DNA from: Croceivirga thetidis
Lineage (GTDB): Bacteria; Bacteroidota; Bacteroidia; Flavobacteriales; Flavobacteriaceae
Direction of reading: 5' to 3'
Assembly (NCBI RefSeq): GCF_012272815.1
Contig: NZ_JAAWWL010000002.1
Location: forward strand, 1,084,280 to 1,148,279
DNA length: 64,000 bases
Part shown: positions 26,504 to 33,895 of the stretch, piece by piece
Layout: each line of letters begins with the position of its first letter
Numbering within the stretch: the stretch's first letter is position 1
Translations under genes and position numbers: made by a program
The notes under the pieces: generated by a model
What the model was told of the DNA's origin: nothing
The model's input: only the letters and a program-made list of their open reading frames with translations
Databases searched by the model: none

Positions 26504-27025
26504 TTAAGCTAAATGATTCAAGGTTTTCTGTGCTTTTTTTGATACTGAATTCCTATCATCTTTAGCCAAACGTTTTAAATGAGGCATCAGCCAAGATTTC
26601 AAATCATTGTCTTTTTTAGCCCACTTACCCAAAGTTTCGGTGGTTTGACATAGTACAATCCAATCGTTGTGATTAGCAAGGTTACGCTTCATAATGTCCA
26701 ATGCTTGAACTAATTGGTTTTGGGTCATATCTTTTTCCCATTGTAAAAAAAGCTGAGACAAAGTCCATTGTGTTGAGGCCTGATCAATCTTAGATATTTC
26801 GTCTAAAAAACGATTTATATAAGGCAGTACTATAGGTTTATTTGCCTTTGAAATACGCTTCATGGCATTGGAAACCCGTAACCGAACTACTTCATCCTTG
26901 GAGAAATAACAGTTGAACAATTCGTCAAATAATAGAGGATTTTCCAAAACCTCCTCTACAATGGCAACGGTATTTCCCAAAGAATTTGGATGACCACCCT
27001 TTAAACGTTGCTCAAAATCACCCAT
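26504..27025 (-). CDS. HEAT-repeat-like protein, function unknown
   Basis: A 173-residue soluble protein made almost entirely of helix pairs, for example DELFNCYFSKDEVVRLRVSNA, NRFLDEISKID and MKRNLANHNDWIVLCQTTETL, with the Arg/Asp pattern (EVVRLRVSNAMKRISK) typical of HEAT or PBS-lyase repeats. There is no signal peptide, so it is cytoplasmic and probably a protein-protein scaffold. It lies 13 bp after the small 4-TM gene and 43 bp before the 7-TM gene, inside the murQ arm of the recycling locus, where conserved neighbours of this kind may assist sugar handling or regulation. No catalytic residues are visible. Confidence 0.75.
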   Translation of the reverse strand: MGDFEQRLKGGHPNSLGNTVAIVEEVLENPLLFDELFNCYFSKDEVVRLRVSNAMKRISKANKPIVLPYINRFLDEISKIDQASTQWTLSQLFLQWEKDMTQNQLVQALDIMKRNLANHNDWIVLCQTTETLGKWAKKDNDLKSWLMPHLKRLAKDDRNSVSKKAQKTLNHLA

Positions 27026-27038
27026 TATACTTTATTCA

Positions 27039-27416
27039 TTATTGCCTTGAAGATATCTTAAATTCCATTAATACAAGACCTGCTATGACCATCTGTTCTA
27101 CAATAAAATAAAATCGCCCTAGAAATGTCAGTTTATGCCAAAAGTGAATCAACACAAAGATGTTCAGCACACAATAGGAGAGATTGCCTATTGCAATTAG
27201 CCTTAAAAATTTAACCCAGTTTTGAGACAGATTGATGTAACACCACAAAGAATACAAAAAGAAAATAAAGGCAATTGAAGCCAGTAGCCAAAGAATTGGT
27301 TTTGGCAAGCCAAAATAGATTTGAAAATAAGGTAACACAAAACCTAAAAGTAGTGCTGAAACAAAAGCACCTATAGCGTCTATTAAGAAAAGTGTTCGAG
27401 GTGAAATACTACACAT
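27039..27416 (-). CDS. Small four-TM membrane protein
   Basis: The protein has 125 residues with four predicted TM helices (TLFLIDAIGAFVSALLLGF, PILWLLASIAFIFFLYSLW, FLRLIAIGNLSYCVLNIFVL, FYFIVEQMVIAGLVLMEF) and very short loops. It lies 14 bp after murQ and 13 bp before the HEAT-like gene, so it is in the same operon. I do not recognise the family; small 4-TM proteins of this kind occur widely in Bacteroidota. A possible role in sugar or muropeptide passage is only suggested by position. Confidence 0.75.
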   Translation of the reverse strand: MCSISPRTLFLIDAIGAFVSALLLGFVLPYFQIYFGLPKPILWLLASIAFIFFLYSLWCYINLSQNWVKFLRLIAIGNLSYCVLNIFVLIHFWHKLTFLGRFYFIVEQMVIAGLVLMEFKISSRQ

Positions 27417-27430
27417 GTTGCTATTGAAAA

Positions 27431-28246
27431 CTACGATTTCAGTTGCGCTATAGCTTCCCGCACTGACCCATATTTTTTCAACGCCTTTTCAGCCTCGGAA
27501 TACTCCATATTTAATGCTTCAACCAAATACCGCGTACCTCGGTCGACCAATTTATTGTTGCTCAATTGCATATCGACCATTTTGTTGCCCTTCACCCTTC
27601 CAATTTTAATCATCAATGCGGTTGATATCATATTCAAGACCAATTTTTGACTTGTACCACTTTTCATTCGCGTACTCCCAGTAACAAATTCAGGACCCAC
27701 TTCAATAGCAATTGGAATATCTGCAGTAGTAGCCAAAGGTGAACCTGGATTATTTGTAATCCCTGCCGTTAATAACCCATTCAATTTAGCATCCATTACG
27801 CCACCCAAAACATATGGGGTGGTGCCTGAAGCTGCGATACCGACAACCACATCATTCTTATTGATTTTATAAGATTCAAGGTCCTTCCATGCTTGAAAAG
27901 TATTGTCTTCAGCAAATTCCACAGCTTTTCTTATCGCCCCGTCGCCACCTGCAATTAACCCAATAACTCGGTCATGTGGCATTCCAAAAGTAGGTGGAAT
28001 CTCAGAGGCATCAAGTATTCCCAAACGTCCACTGGTACCAGCACCGATATAAAACAACCGTCCACCCTTTTCAAAACGTTCCTCTAATGCATCTACCAGT
28101 TTTACAACCTGCGGAATTACTCCTTCAACTGCTTTTGCTATTTTTTGGTCTTCCTGATTAATTCCATTTAAAAGTTCACTAGTGGACTTTAGTTCCAAAT
28201 CATTATGTAGGCTGGATTGCTCTGTAATTTTTCGAAATTCACTCAT
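27431..28246 (-). CDS. murQ: N-acetylmuramic acid 6-phosphate etherase
   Basis: This 271-residue SIS-fold enzyme cleaves the lactyl ether of MurNAc-6-phosphate to give GlcNAc-6-phosphate and D-lactate in the cytoplasm, the committed step of MurNAc recycling. It shows the phosphosugar-binding stretch FYIGAGTSGRLGILDASEIP with catalytic Glu82 (SEIPPTFG), the second motif VVGIAASGTTPYVLG, and the family signature GSTRMKSGTSQKLVLNMIST. The protein is slightly shorter than the ~300-residue enzymes, with a trimmed C-terminus ending just after the UBA-like helix (EAEKALKKYGSVREAIAQL). Its ATG directly follows the stop of the DeoR-type regulator, so the two are co-transcribed. Upstream supply of MurNAc-6-P would come from anmK on the opposite arm. 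Confidence 0.96.
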   Translation of the reverse strand: MSEFRKITEQSSLHNDLELKSTSELLNGINQEDQKIAKAVEGVIPQVVKLVDALEERFEKGGRLFYIGAGTSGRLGILDASEIPPTFGMPHDRVIGLIAGGDGAIRKAVEFAEDNTFQAWKDLESYKINKNDVVVGIAASGTTPYVLGGVMDAKLNGLLTAGITNNPGSPLATTADIPIAIEVGPEFVTGSTRMKSGTSQKLVLNMISTALMIKIGRVKGNKMVDMQLSNNKLVDRGTRYLVEALNMEYSEAEKALKKYGSVREAIAQLKS

Positions 28247-28996
28247 CTATAGCAATTGTAAATTTTGTTTTCTAAATGTACTCAAAAGGGCATGTTCGGG
28301 AGATAGTTCGGTAACCATGGTGTCCACTTGATTTAGGTTACAGGTTTTGTAACGATGTTTTGAATTCAACTTTTCTGAAATACAAAGAAGAATAGTTTTT
28401 TTTGAAGCCGCTATAACAGCTTTTTTTGTTTGAACAATATCCCAATCAAACTCCGTCAATCCATAGATGGAATCTACATAACCCGTACCTATGAAGCCAT
28501 AATCCACATTGATTTCAGATAAATTATGAACCGTATTAGCCCCATTGGTTATCTGGGCATCTTTGGAAATCCTTCCTCCAATAAAAATAACCTCCACATT
28601 TGGCTTGTGTAAAAGCTCCTGTGCTACTGGTAAACTTAGGGTAAAACATGTCAGATTTATTTCAGTTGGCAGTAATCGGGCAAGTTCTAAGCAAGTAGTT
28701 CCACCATCAATTAGTATCGCACTACCCTCTTTGACAAGTTTTGCTGCTTTCTCAGCTATTGCCGTTTTTTCTTGCAGCTTGTAAACGTTGTTCCTTGAAG
28801 GACTATAACTAGTAAATCCTAAAGAAACCGCTCCACCATGTACCTTTCTTAGTTTATTGTTAGCGTCTAGTTCCTTAACATCCCTGCGCACGGTATCAAT
28901 AGATACATCAAGCTTTTCCGCTAAATCTGCCAATTGTACCCTATTGTGCAATTCTACCTCGTTCAAGATGGATAATTGGCGTTCTTCTTTAAGCAT
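28247..28996 (-). CDS. DeoR/GlpR-family repressor of the peptidoglycan-recycling locus
   Basis: From the ATG at 28996 the protein has 249 residues. It has the DeoR layout: an N-terminal helix-turn-helix with the family signature (RVQLADLAEKLDVSIDTVRRD, split here as HTH plus recognition helix, then LRKVHGGAV), and a C-terminal phosphosugar-sensing isomerase-like domain (AILIDGGTTCLELARLLP, EVIFIGGRISKDAQITNG, DYGFIGTGYVD). Such repressors respond to phosphorylated sugars; here GlcNAc-6-P, GlcN-6-P or MurNAc-6-P are natural candidates. An upstream in-frame ATG (29023) is rejected because a TATCTTTG -7 element at 29020-29013 sits over it. The gene is divergent from nagB across twin direct repeats and heads the murQ operon. 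Confidence 0.92.
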   Translation of the reverse strand: MLKEERQLSILNEVELHNRVQLADLAEKLDVSIDTVRRDVKELDANNKLRKVHGGAVSLGFTSYSPSRNNVYKLQEKTAIAEKAAKLVKEGSAILIDGGTTCLELARLLPTEINLTCFTLSLPVAQELLHKPNVEVIFIGGRISKDAQITNGANTVHNLSEINVDYGFIGTGYVDSIYGLTEFDWDIVQTKKAVIAASKKTILLCISEKLNSKHRYKTCNLNQVDTMVTELSPEHALLSTFRKQNLQLL

Positions 28997-29012
28997 AATA
29001 TTGTATTCGCAC

Positions 29013-29020
29013 CAAAGATA
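29013..29020 (-). promoter_or_regulatory. -7 element of the regulator/murQ promoter
   Basis: The minus strand reads TATCTTTG, an exact TAnnTTTG match, 16 bp before the ATG at 28996. It implies a leader of only about 10 nt and fixes the start codon choice. A -33 TTG is not seen at the usual spacing. Confidence 0.55.
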
Positions 29021-29076
29021 CATAATTCAATTTATTGCCGTTTGTGGTTGATTAAATGTAAAATAATTGTTATTAA

Positions 29077-29113
29077 TTGCATAAAACAGCATTAATTATT
29101 GCAAAAAACAGCA
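29077..29113. promoter_or_regulatory. Twin direct-repeat operator between the regulator and nagB
   Basis: TTGCATAAAACAGCA (29077-29091) and TTGCAAAAAACAGCA (29099-29113) differ at one base and lie 22 bp apart, two helical turns. The second copy sits where the -33 region of the nagB promoter is expected, so a bound protein would block that promoter. Tandem direct repeats are typical of DeoR-family operators. A single dimer or tetramer could control both arms. Confidence 0.65.
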
Positions 29114-29131
29114 ACTATTGAAATATATTCC

Positions 29132-29139
29132 TACATTTG
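29132..29139 (+). promoter_or_regulatory. -7 element of the nagB promoter
   Basis: TACATTTG matches TAnnTTTG exactly and lies 20 bp before the nagB ATG at 29160. It follows the second operator repeat by 18 bp. It also lies after an in-frame ATG at 29118, which supports the later start. Confidence 0.6.
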
Positions 29140-29159
29140 CGCCTCTAAACTTCATTATT

Positions 29160-31100
29160 ATGTCGCATGCCATTGCAGAATTACTTCCAACAACCAACCC
29201 TGAGAACGAAGGAATTCGAAAATTTGAAAAGGTTCACACCTTGATTCATGAAAATTCTGAAGCTGCCTCCAAATATGTAGCTGAAGAAATAGCAAAGTTG
29301 ATACGCCAACGCCAATCAGAGGGCAGAAATGCTGTTTTAGGTTTGGCAACAGGTTCAACCCCAACCAAGGTTTATGATTTCTTGGTTGAAATGCACCAAA
29401 CCGAAGGCTTAAGTTTCAAAAATGTAGTCACCTTCAATTTAGATGAGTACTACCCAATGCTCCCTGATTCCATTCATAGCTATGTGCGTTTCATGAAAGA
29501 ACATTTGTTTGACCTGATAGATATTCCTGAAGAGAATATAAACATACCGGATGGTAGTATACCAGAAAGTGAGGTAAAGGCCTATTGTCAGGCTTACGAA
29601 CAAAAAATTGAAAGTGCCGGTGGTCTAGATATTCAAATTTTAGGAATTGGTAGAACTGGGCATATTGGATTCAACGAACCCGGTTCTTCACTGCACAGCA
29701 AAACTAGAATGATTCGGCTGGATCGGGTAACGAAGTTAGATGCCGCAAGTGACTTCTTTGGCCAAGAAAATGTACCTGACCGTGCATTGACCATGGGAGT
29801 AGGTACAATAATGAATGCTAAAAAAGTATTTCTTATGGCATGGGGGGAAGGAAAGTCTCCCATAATCAAAGATGCAGTAGAAGGGCAAATTCGAGAGTCT
29901 GTTCCAGCGACATTTTTGCAGATTCATTCCAATTGTGATTTTGTGCTTGATGATGCCTCATCCCAATTCCTAACTCGAGTACAGACTCCGTGGCTGGTCG
30001 GTGACTGTGAATGGACCGATACTTTAATCAAGAAATCTACCATATGGTTATCAGAACGCCTTGGTAAAGCAATTTTGAAACTTACCAACGAAGATTATAA
30101 CGAATATGGTATGGGAACCCTAGTAGCCGAGATTGGCTCTGCAGAGCAGATTAACTTAAAGGTATTCAATGAGCTACAGGCAACAATAACGGGTTGGCCA
30201 GGGGGTAAGCCTCAAGCCGATGACGGTCGTAGGCCGGAACGTTCATTCCCCTACCCCAAGCGCTCGTTGATTTTCAGTCCGCACCCCGATGACGATGTAA
30301 TTTCAATGGGGGGCACTTTGCTAAGATTGGTAGACCAGGGCCATGAGGTTCATGTAGCCTATCAGACATCAGGTAACATTGCGGTATTCGATGACGAAGT
30401 AATTCGATTCTTAGATTTTGCTTCTGATGCAAACGAAGACAACGATGAATTAAAGCAAAAACTACAGGATGTACGAAAGTTTTTGAGCAAGAAAACCCCA
30501 GGCCAGATTGATAGCCCTGAAATTCAAAAATACAAAGGTCTTATTAGAAAAGGAGAAGCCCTATCCGCATGTAGATATTGCGGTGTTTCAGAGAAGAATG
30601 CACACTTTCTGAACCTACCATTTTATGAAACCGGAGCAGTTAAAAAGAAACCACATTCTGAAGAGGATATTCAAATCACCTACGACTTACTTCAAAAAGT
30701 AAAACCACATCAAATATTTGTCGCTGGAGACCTTTCAGACCCGCACGGTACGCACCGTGTTTGTCTTCAAGTTGTTTTTAAAACTTTAGAGCGACTTGTA
30801 GATGAAGGAGCTGAATGGGTAAAAGACTGTTACGTATGGATGTACCGCGGTGCATGGCAAGAATGGGACATCGCTGATATGGAAATGACCGTTCCAATTG
30901 GCCCGAGGGATATGACACGCAAAATTAATGCTATCTTCAAGCACCAATCCCAAAAAGATGCGGCCATGTTTCCTGGAAATGATGAACGGGAATTTTGGCA
31001 ACGTGCTGAACAACGAAATAAAGAAACAGCACAGAAATATAACGCATTGGGATTGGCAGAGTACGAAGCCATGGAAGGGTTCGTCAGGTATCATTTTTAA
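29160..31100 (+). CDS. nagB: Glucosamine-6-phosphate deaminase fused to a PIG-L/LmbE deacetylase-like domain
   Basis: From the ATG at 29160 the protein has 646 residues. The first ~300 residues are a NagB deaminase (LGLATGSTPTKVY, VTFNLDEYYPM with the catalytic Asp region, ILGIGRTGHIGFNEPGSS with active-site residues), converting GlcN-6-P to fructose-6-P and ammonia. After a linker, the C-terminal ~270 residues are a PIG-L/LmbE domain with the zinc motif SPHPDDD near residue 375 and the downstream partner DPHGTHR. The metal ligands are intact, so the domain looks catalytic; GlcNAc-6-P deacetylation is a reasonable guess because no nagA is present. Such fusions occur in other Bacteroidota. It is divergent from the DeoR-type regulator and followed by a terminator-like hairpin at 31137. 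Confidence 0.93.
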   Translation: MSHAIAELLPTTNPENEGIRKFEKVHTLIHENSEAASKYVAEEIAKLIRQRQSEGRNAVLGLATGSTPTKVYDFLVEMHQTEGLSFKNVVTFNLDEYYPMLPDSIHSYVRFMKEHLFDLIDIPEENINIPDGSIPESEVKAYCQAYEQKIESAGGLDIQILGIGRTGHIGFNEPGSSLHSKTRMIRLDRVTKLDAASDFFGQENVPDRALTMGVGTIMNAKKVFLMAWGEGKSPIIKDAVEGQIRESVPATFLQIHSNCDFVLDDASSQFLTRVQTPWLVGDCEWTDTLIKKSTIWLSERLGKAILKLTNEDYNEYGMGTLVAEIGSAEQINLKVFNELQATITGWPGGKPQADDGRRPERSFPYPKRSLIFSPHPDDDVISMGGTLLRLVDQGHEVHVAYQTSGNIAVFDDEVIRFLDFASDANEDNDELKQKLQDVRKFLSKKTPGQIDSPEIQKYKGLIRKGEALSACRYCGVSEKNAHFLNLPFYETGAVKKKPHSEEDIQITYDLLQKVKPHQIFVAGDLSDPHGTHRVCLQVVFKTLERLVDEGAEWVKDCYVWMYRGAWQEWDIADMEMTVPIGPRDMTRKINAIFKHQSQKDAAMFPGNDEREFWQRAEQRNKETAQKYNALGLAEYEAMEGFVRYHF

Positions 31101-31130
31101 CCGATTTAATTCTGCATTAACTTGTACAAT

Positions 31131-32615
31131 TTGATTAAAAAACTATCATGGATGTTTCTGTTCATGATAGTTTTTTCTTGTAGTCCCTTAAAATCAAAAG
31201 CACCGCAAAAGGAGTTCAGGGGCGTTTGGATTGCCACAGTAGTTAATATTGATTGGCCCACAAAAGGAAGCGATGAAGCGCGAAAACAGAAGGAAGACTT
31301 TATCAAGCTCCTCGATTATTACGACGATTTAAATTTCAATGTCGTTATTGTTCAAATTCGTACTGCGGGAGACGCTTTTTACGATTCTAAAATGGCTCCC
31401 TGGTCCCGATTTTTGACAGGAAAAGAAGGTAATTCCAAGGCGGGTTTTGAAAATCCTTTACAATGGATGATTGAAGAGACCCATAAGCGGGGAATACAAT
31501 TTCATGCATGGCTCAATCCTTATCGTGCGACCTTTGACCTTGATACTACCGTCCTATCTAAAAACCACGATTTTTTTGAACATAAAGACTGGATGGTCAA
31601 ATACGGTAAGAAATACTACTACAATCCAGGGATGCCTGATGTTTGGAAGCATTTAACGAATGTAGTTGAAGAAGTGGTGGTAAACTTTGATATTGATGGT
31701 ATTCACTTTGATGATTATTTCTATCCATATAAAGTTGCTGGAGAGACTTTTAAAGACTCTCTTACCCATGTTCAATTTGGTCTACCAAATCAAAATAGAG
31801 CCGATTGGCGCAGGAGCAATGTAGACTCATTGATAAAAAATGTCCATAAAACCATAAAAAGAAATAAAACTTGGGTGCAGTTCGGAGTAAGTCCGTTTGG
31901 GGTTTGGAAAAACAACACTACAGACCCTAGTGGTTCTGATACAAAGGCAGGACAAACTACATATGAAGATTTATATGCAGACCCTTTGCTCTGGATTCGA
32001 AACGATTGGTTGGATTACATCGTACCACAGGCCTATTGGAGTATGGATTACCCTGCAGCTTCCCATAAAAAAATTGCGATGTGGTGGTCGAATAAAACTG
32101 ACCAAACCAATTTGTTCATGGGCAACGGAGCCTATAAAATCAGAAATAATCCAGACGAAGCGTGGGACAACAAAAACGAACTCCTAAAACAGTTAAAGCT
32201 AGCTCGTTCCATTCCTGAGGTAAAGGGCAATGTGTTTTTCAGCTCAAAATCAATTCCAAAACATCCAGACGTTTCCAAAAAATTAAAACGAAAGCTATAC
32301 AAGTATCCAAGTGAGGCACCTACAAACCAAAAAATCATAAAACGTACGGTTACAGAACCTGTTATCCTTTCTAAGGATTTTAAATCATCTTTCAAGAAAA
32401 TATGCATCTCGCATTTCGATTCTGTACCGAGTTATTTATCAATCTATAAAGGAAATGGAAACAAAAGTCGGCTTCGAGAATTACTAAAAAAAGTCTACCT
32501 TCCTCCAAAGGAATCCAAGCATTGTATTGAATTCAATAGCAATTCGAAAAGACTGTTTTTCGTGGTCAAAGATGCTTTTGGCAATGCAAGTCAAACACTT
32601 ACAGTAACCAATTAA
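31131..32615 (+). CDS. GHL10 (DigH-like) glycoside hydrolase lipoprotein
   Basis: The family-10-like glycosidase domain (DUF187/GHL10) opens with KEFRGVWIATVVNIDWP, continues through VVIVQIRTAGDAFY, GIQFHAWLNPYRA and DIDGIHFDDYFYP (acidic residues of the barrel), and ends near residue 385, followed by a C-terminal beta domain. The E. coli relative DigH (YddW) cleaves stem-peptide-free glycan strands, which suits this recycling cluster. A TTG start at 31131 gives a proper lipoprotein signal (IKKLSWMFLFMIVFSC); TTG at 31122 is an alternative, and the first ATG (31152) would lose the positive n-region. These signal codons coincide with a 14-bp terminator-like hairpin. The protein would act at the outer membrane or periplasm. 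Its stop is 2 bp before ampG. Confidence 0.88.
   Translation: MIKKLSWMFLFMIVFSCSPLKSKAPQKEFRGVWIATVVNIDWPTKGSDEARKQKEDFIKLLDYYDDLNFNVVIVQIRTAGDAFYDSKMAPWSRFLTGKEGNSKAGFENPLQWMIEETHKRGIQFHAWLNPYRATFDLDTTVLSKNHDFFEHKDWMVKYGKKYYYNPGMPDVWKHLTNVVEEVVVNFDIDGIHFDDYFYPYKVAGETFKDSLTHVQFGLPNQNRADWRRSNVDSLIKNVHKTIKRNKTWVQFGVSPFGVWKNNTTDPSGSDTKAGQTTYEDLYADPLLWIRNDWLDYIVPQAYWSMDYPAASHKKIAMWWSNKTDQTNLFMGNGAYKIRNNPDEAWDNKNELLKQLKLARSIPEVKGNVFFSSKSIPKHPDVSKKLKRKLYKYPSEAPTNQKIIKRTVTEPVILSKDFKSSFKKICISHFDSVPSYLSIYKGNGNKSRLRELLKKVYLPPKESKHCIEFNSNSKRLFFVVKDAFGNASQTLTVTN
31137..31176 (+). terminator. Intrinsic terminator-like hairpin inside the start of the GHL10 gene
   Basis: AAAAAACTATCATG (31137-31150) and CATGATAGTTTTTT (31163-31176) pair perfectly over 14 bp around a 12-base loop, leaving a T6 tail. 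It is 36 bp after the nagB stop and would normally be called the nagB terminator, but it also encodes the signal peptide of the next gene. Confidence 0.8.
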
Positions 32616-32617
32616 AT

Positions 32618-33895
32618 ATGTCCTCTATTAAAAAAGATAAATGGGCCTGGGCCTGGGTGCCCATACTATACTTCACCCAAGGGTTGCCCTATGTTATCGT
32701 TGTTACGGTATCAGTGATAATGTATAAGAAACTGGGAATAAGCAATGCAGATATCGGTCTGTATACCAGTTGGCTTTACCTTCCTTGGGTGCTCAAACCA
32801 CTGTGGAGCCCATTTGTTGATTTAAAAGGCACCAAACGAAAATGGTTTCTCTGGATGCAATTATTGATTGCCATAGCCATATTGGGTGTTGGATTAACCA
32901 TTTCAACTAATATCTTTTTTACAACAACGTTGGCTTGCTTCTGGATGGCTGCATTTGCCTCGGCAACAAACGATATTGCTTCTGATGGGTATTACATGAT
33001 AGGGTTAACCGAAAAAAAACAATCTTTTTTTGTTGGAATACGGAGTACGTTTTATCGGCTTGCCATGGTTACCGGTGAAGGCTTGATAATCATCTTAGCA
33101 GGCTTTTTGGAAAACTACTACGGTGACAACTCAAAGGCCTGGAGCATTACAATGATGGCAACCGCATTTTTAATGCTTTTACTAACGGTTTCTAACTTTT
33201 TCGTTAGTCCGAAATTTGAAAGCTCGCAAGACATTCAAATTGAAAAGCCTCAGGGTTTTTTTGATGTTTTCGTTTCTTTTTTTAAAAAACCAAACATTGG
33301 TTTGGCTTTGGCATTTATCTTGACCTATCGCTTAGGCGAATCCCAACTTGTTAAAATGGCGGCACCTTTTTTACTTGATCCTCTGGAAAATGGCGGACTA
33401 GGCTATTCAACGGAAAAGCTCGGAACAATATTTGGCACTGTTGGGGTGGTGATGTTATCACTAGGTGGTATTCTCGGAGGAATACTTATTTCTAGGGATG
33501 GCTTGAAAAAATGGATGTTTCCTATGATTCTGTCATTAAACGTACCAAATATATTTTACGCGATTTTGGCATGGACCCAAACCACAAGCATGTGGGCAGT
33601 AACTACAACCGTGATTTTTGAGAAGTTCGGTTATGGTTTTGGATTCGCAGCCTTTCTTATGTATCTCATTTACATTGCAGAAGGAAAATCAAAAACTTCA
33701 CACTATGCCATAGCAACAGGCTTCATGGCCTTGGGAATGATGTTACCCGGCATGCTAAGCGGTTTTATGCAAGAATGGCTCGGTTACAGTGGTTTTTTCA
33801 TTTGGGTTGTCCTTGCCGCATTGCCAGCGGTATTCCTCTTACCTTTTTTAAAATATCCAAAAGACTATGGTAAAAAAGGCAATTCAAATGCATAA
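32618..33895 (+). CDS. ampG: Muropeptide permease, AmpG-type MFS transporter
   Basis: This 425-residue MFS protein has twelve predicted TM helices. It starts with the AmpG-like WVPILYFTQGLPYVIVVTVS, has the intracellular loop WSPFVDLKGTKRKWFLW (MFS motif A position) and the FASATNDIASDGYYM segment, in which the conserved Asp residues suit proton coupling. AmpG imports GlcNAc-anhydroMurNAc (with or without peptide) from the periplasm into the cytosol. The call rests on the match to the AmpG branch and on the neighbours nagZ and anmK, which process exactly that substrate. The gene overlaps nagZ, so they are translationally coupled. Confidence 0.87.
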   Translation: MSSIKKDKWAWAWVPILYFTQGLPYVIVVTVSVIMYKKLGISNADIGLYTSWLYLPWVLKPLWSPFVDLKGTKRKWFLWMQLLIAIAILGVGLTISTNIFFTTTLACFWMAAFASATNDIASDGYYMIGLTEKKQSFFVGIRSTFYRLAMVTGEGLIIILAGFLENYYGDNSKAWSITMMATAFLMLLLTVSNFFVSPKFESSQDIQIEKPQGFFDVFVSFFKKPNIGLALAFILTYRLGESQLVKMAAPFLLDPLENGGLGYSTEKLGTIFGTVGVVMLSLGGILGGILISRDGLKKWMFPMILSLNVPNIFYAILAWTQTTSMWAVTTTVIFEKFGYGFGFAAFLMYLIYIAEGKSKTSHYAIATGFMALGMMLPGMLSGFMQEWLGYSGFFIWVVLAALPAVFLLPFLKYPKDYGKKGNSNA

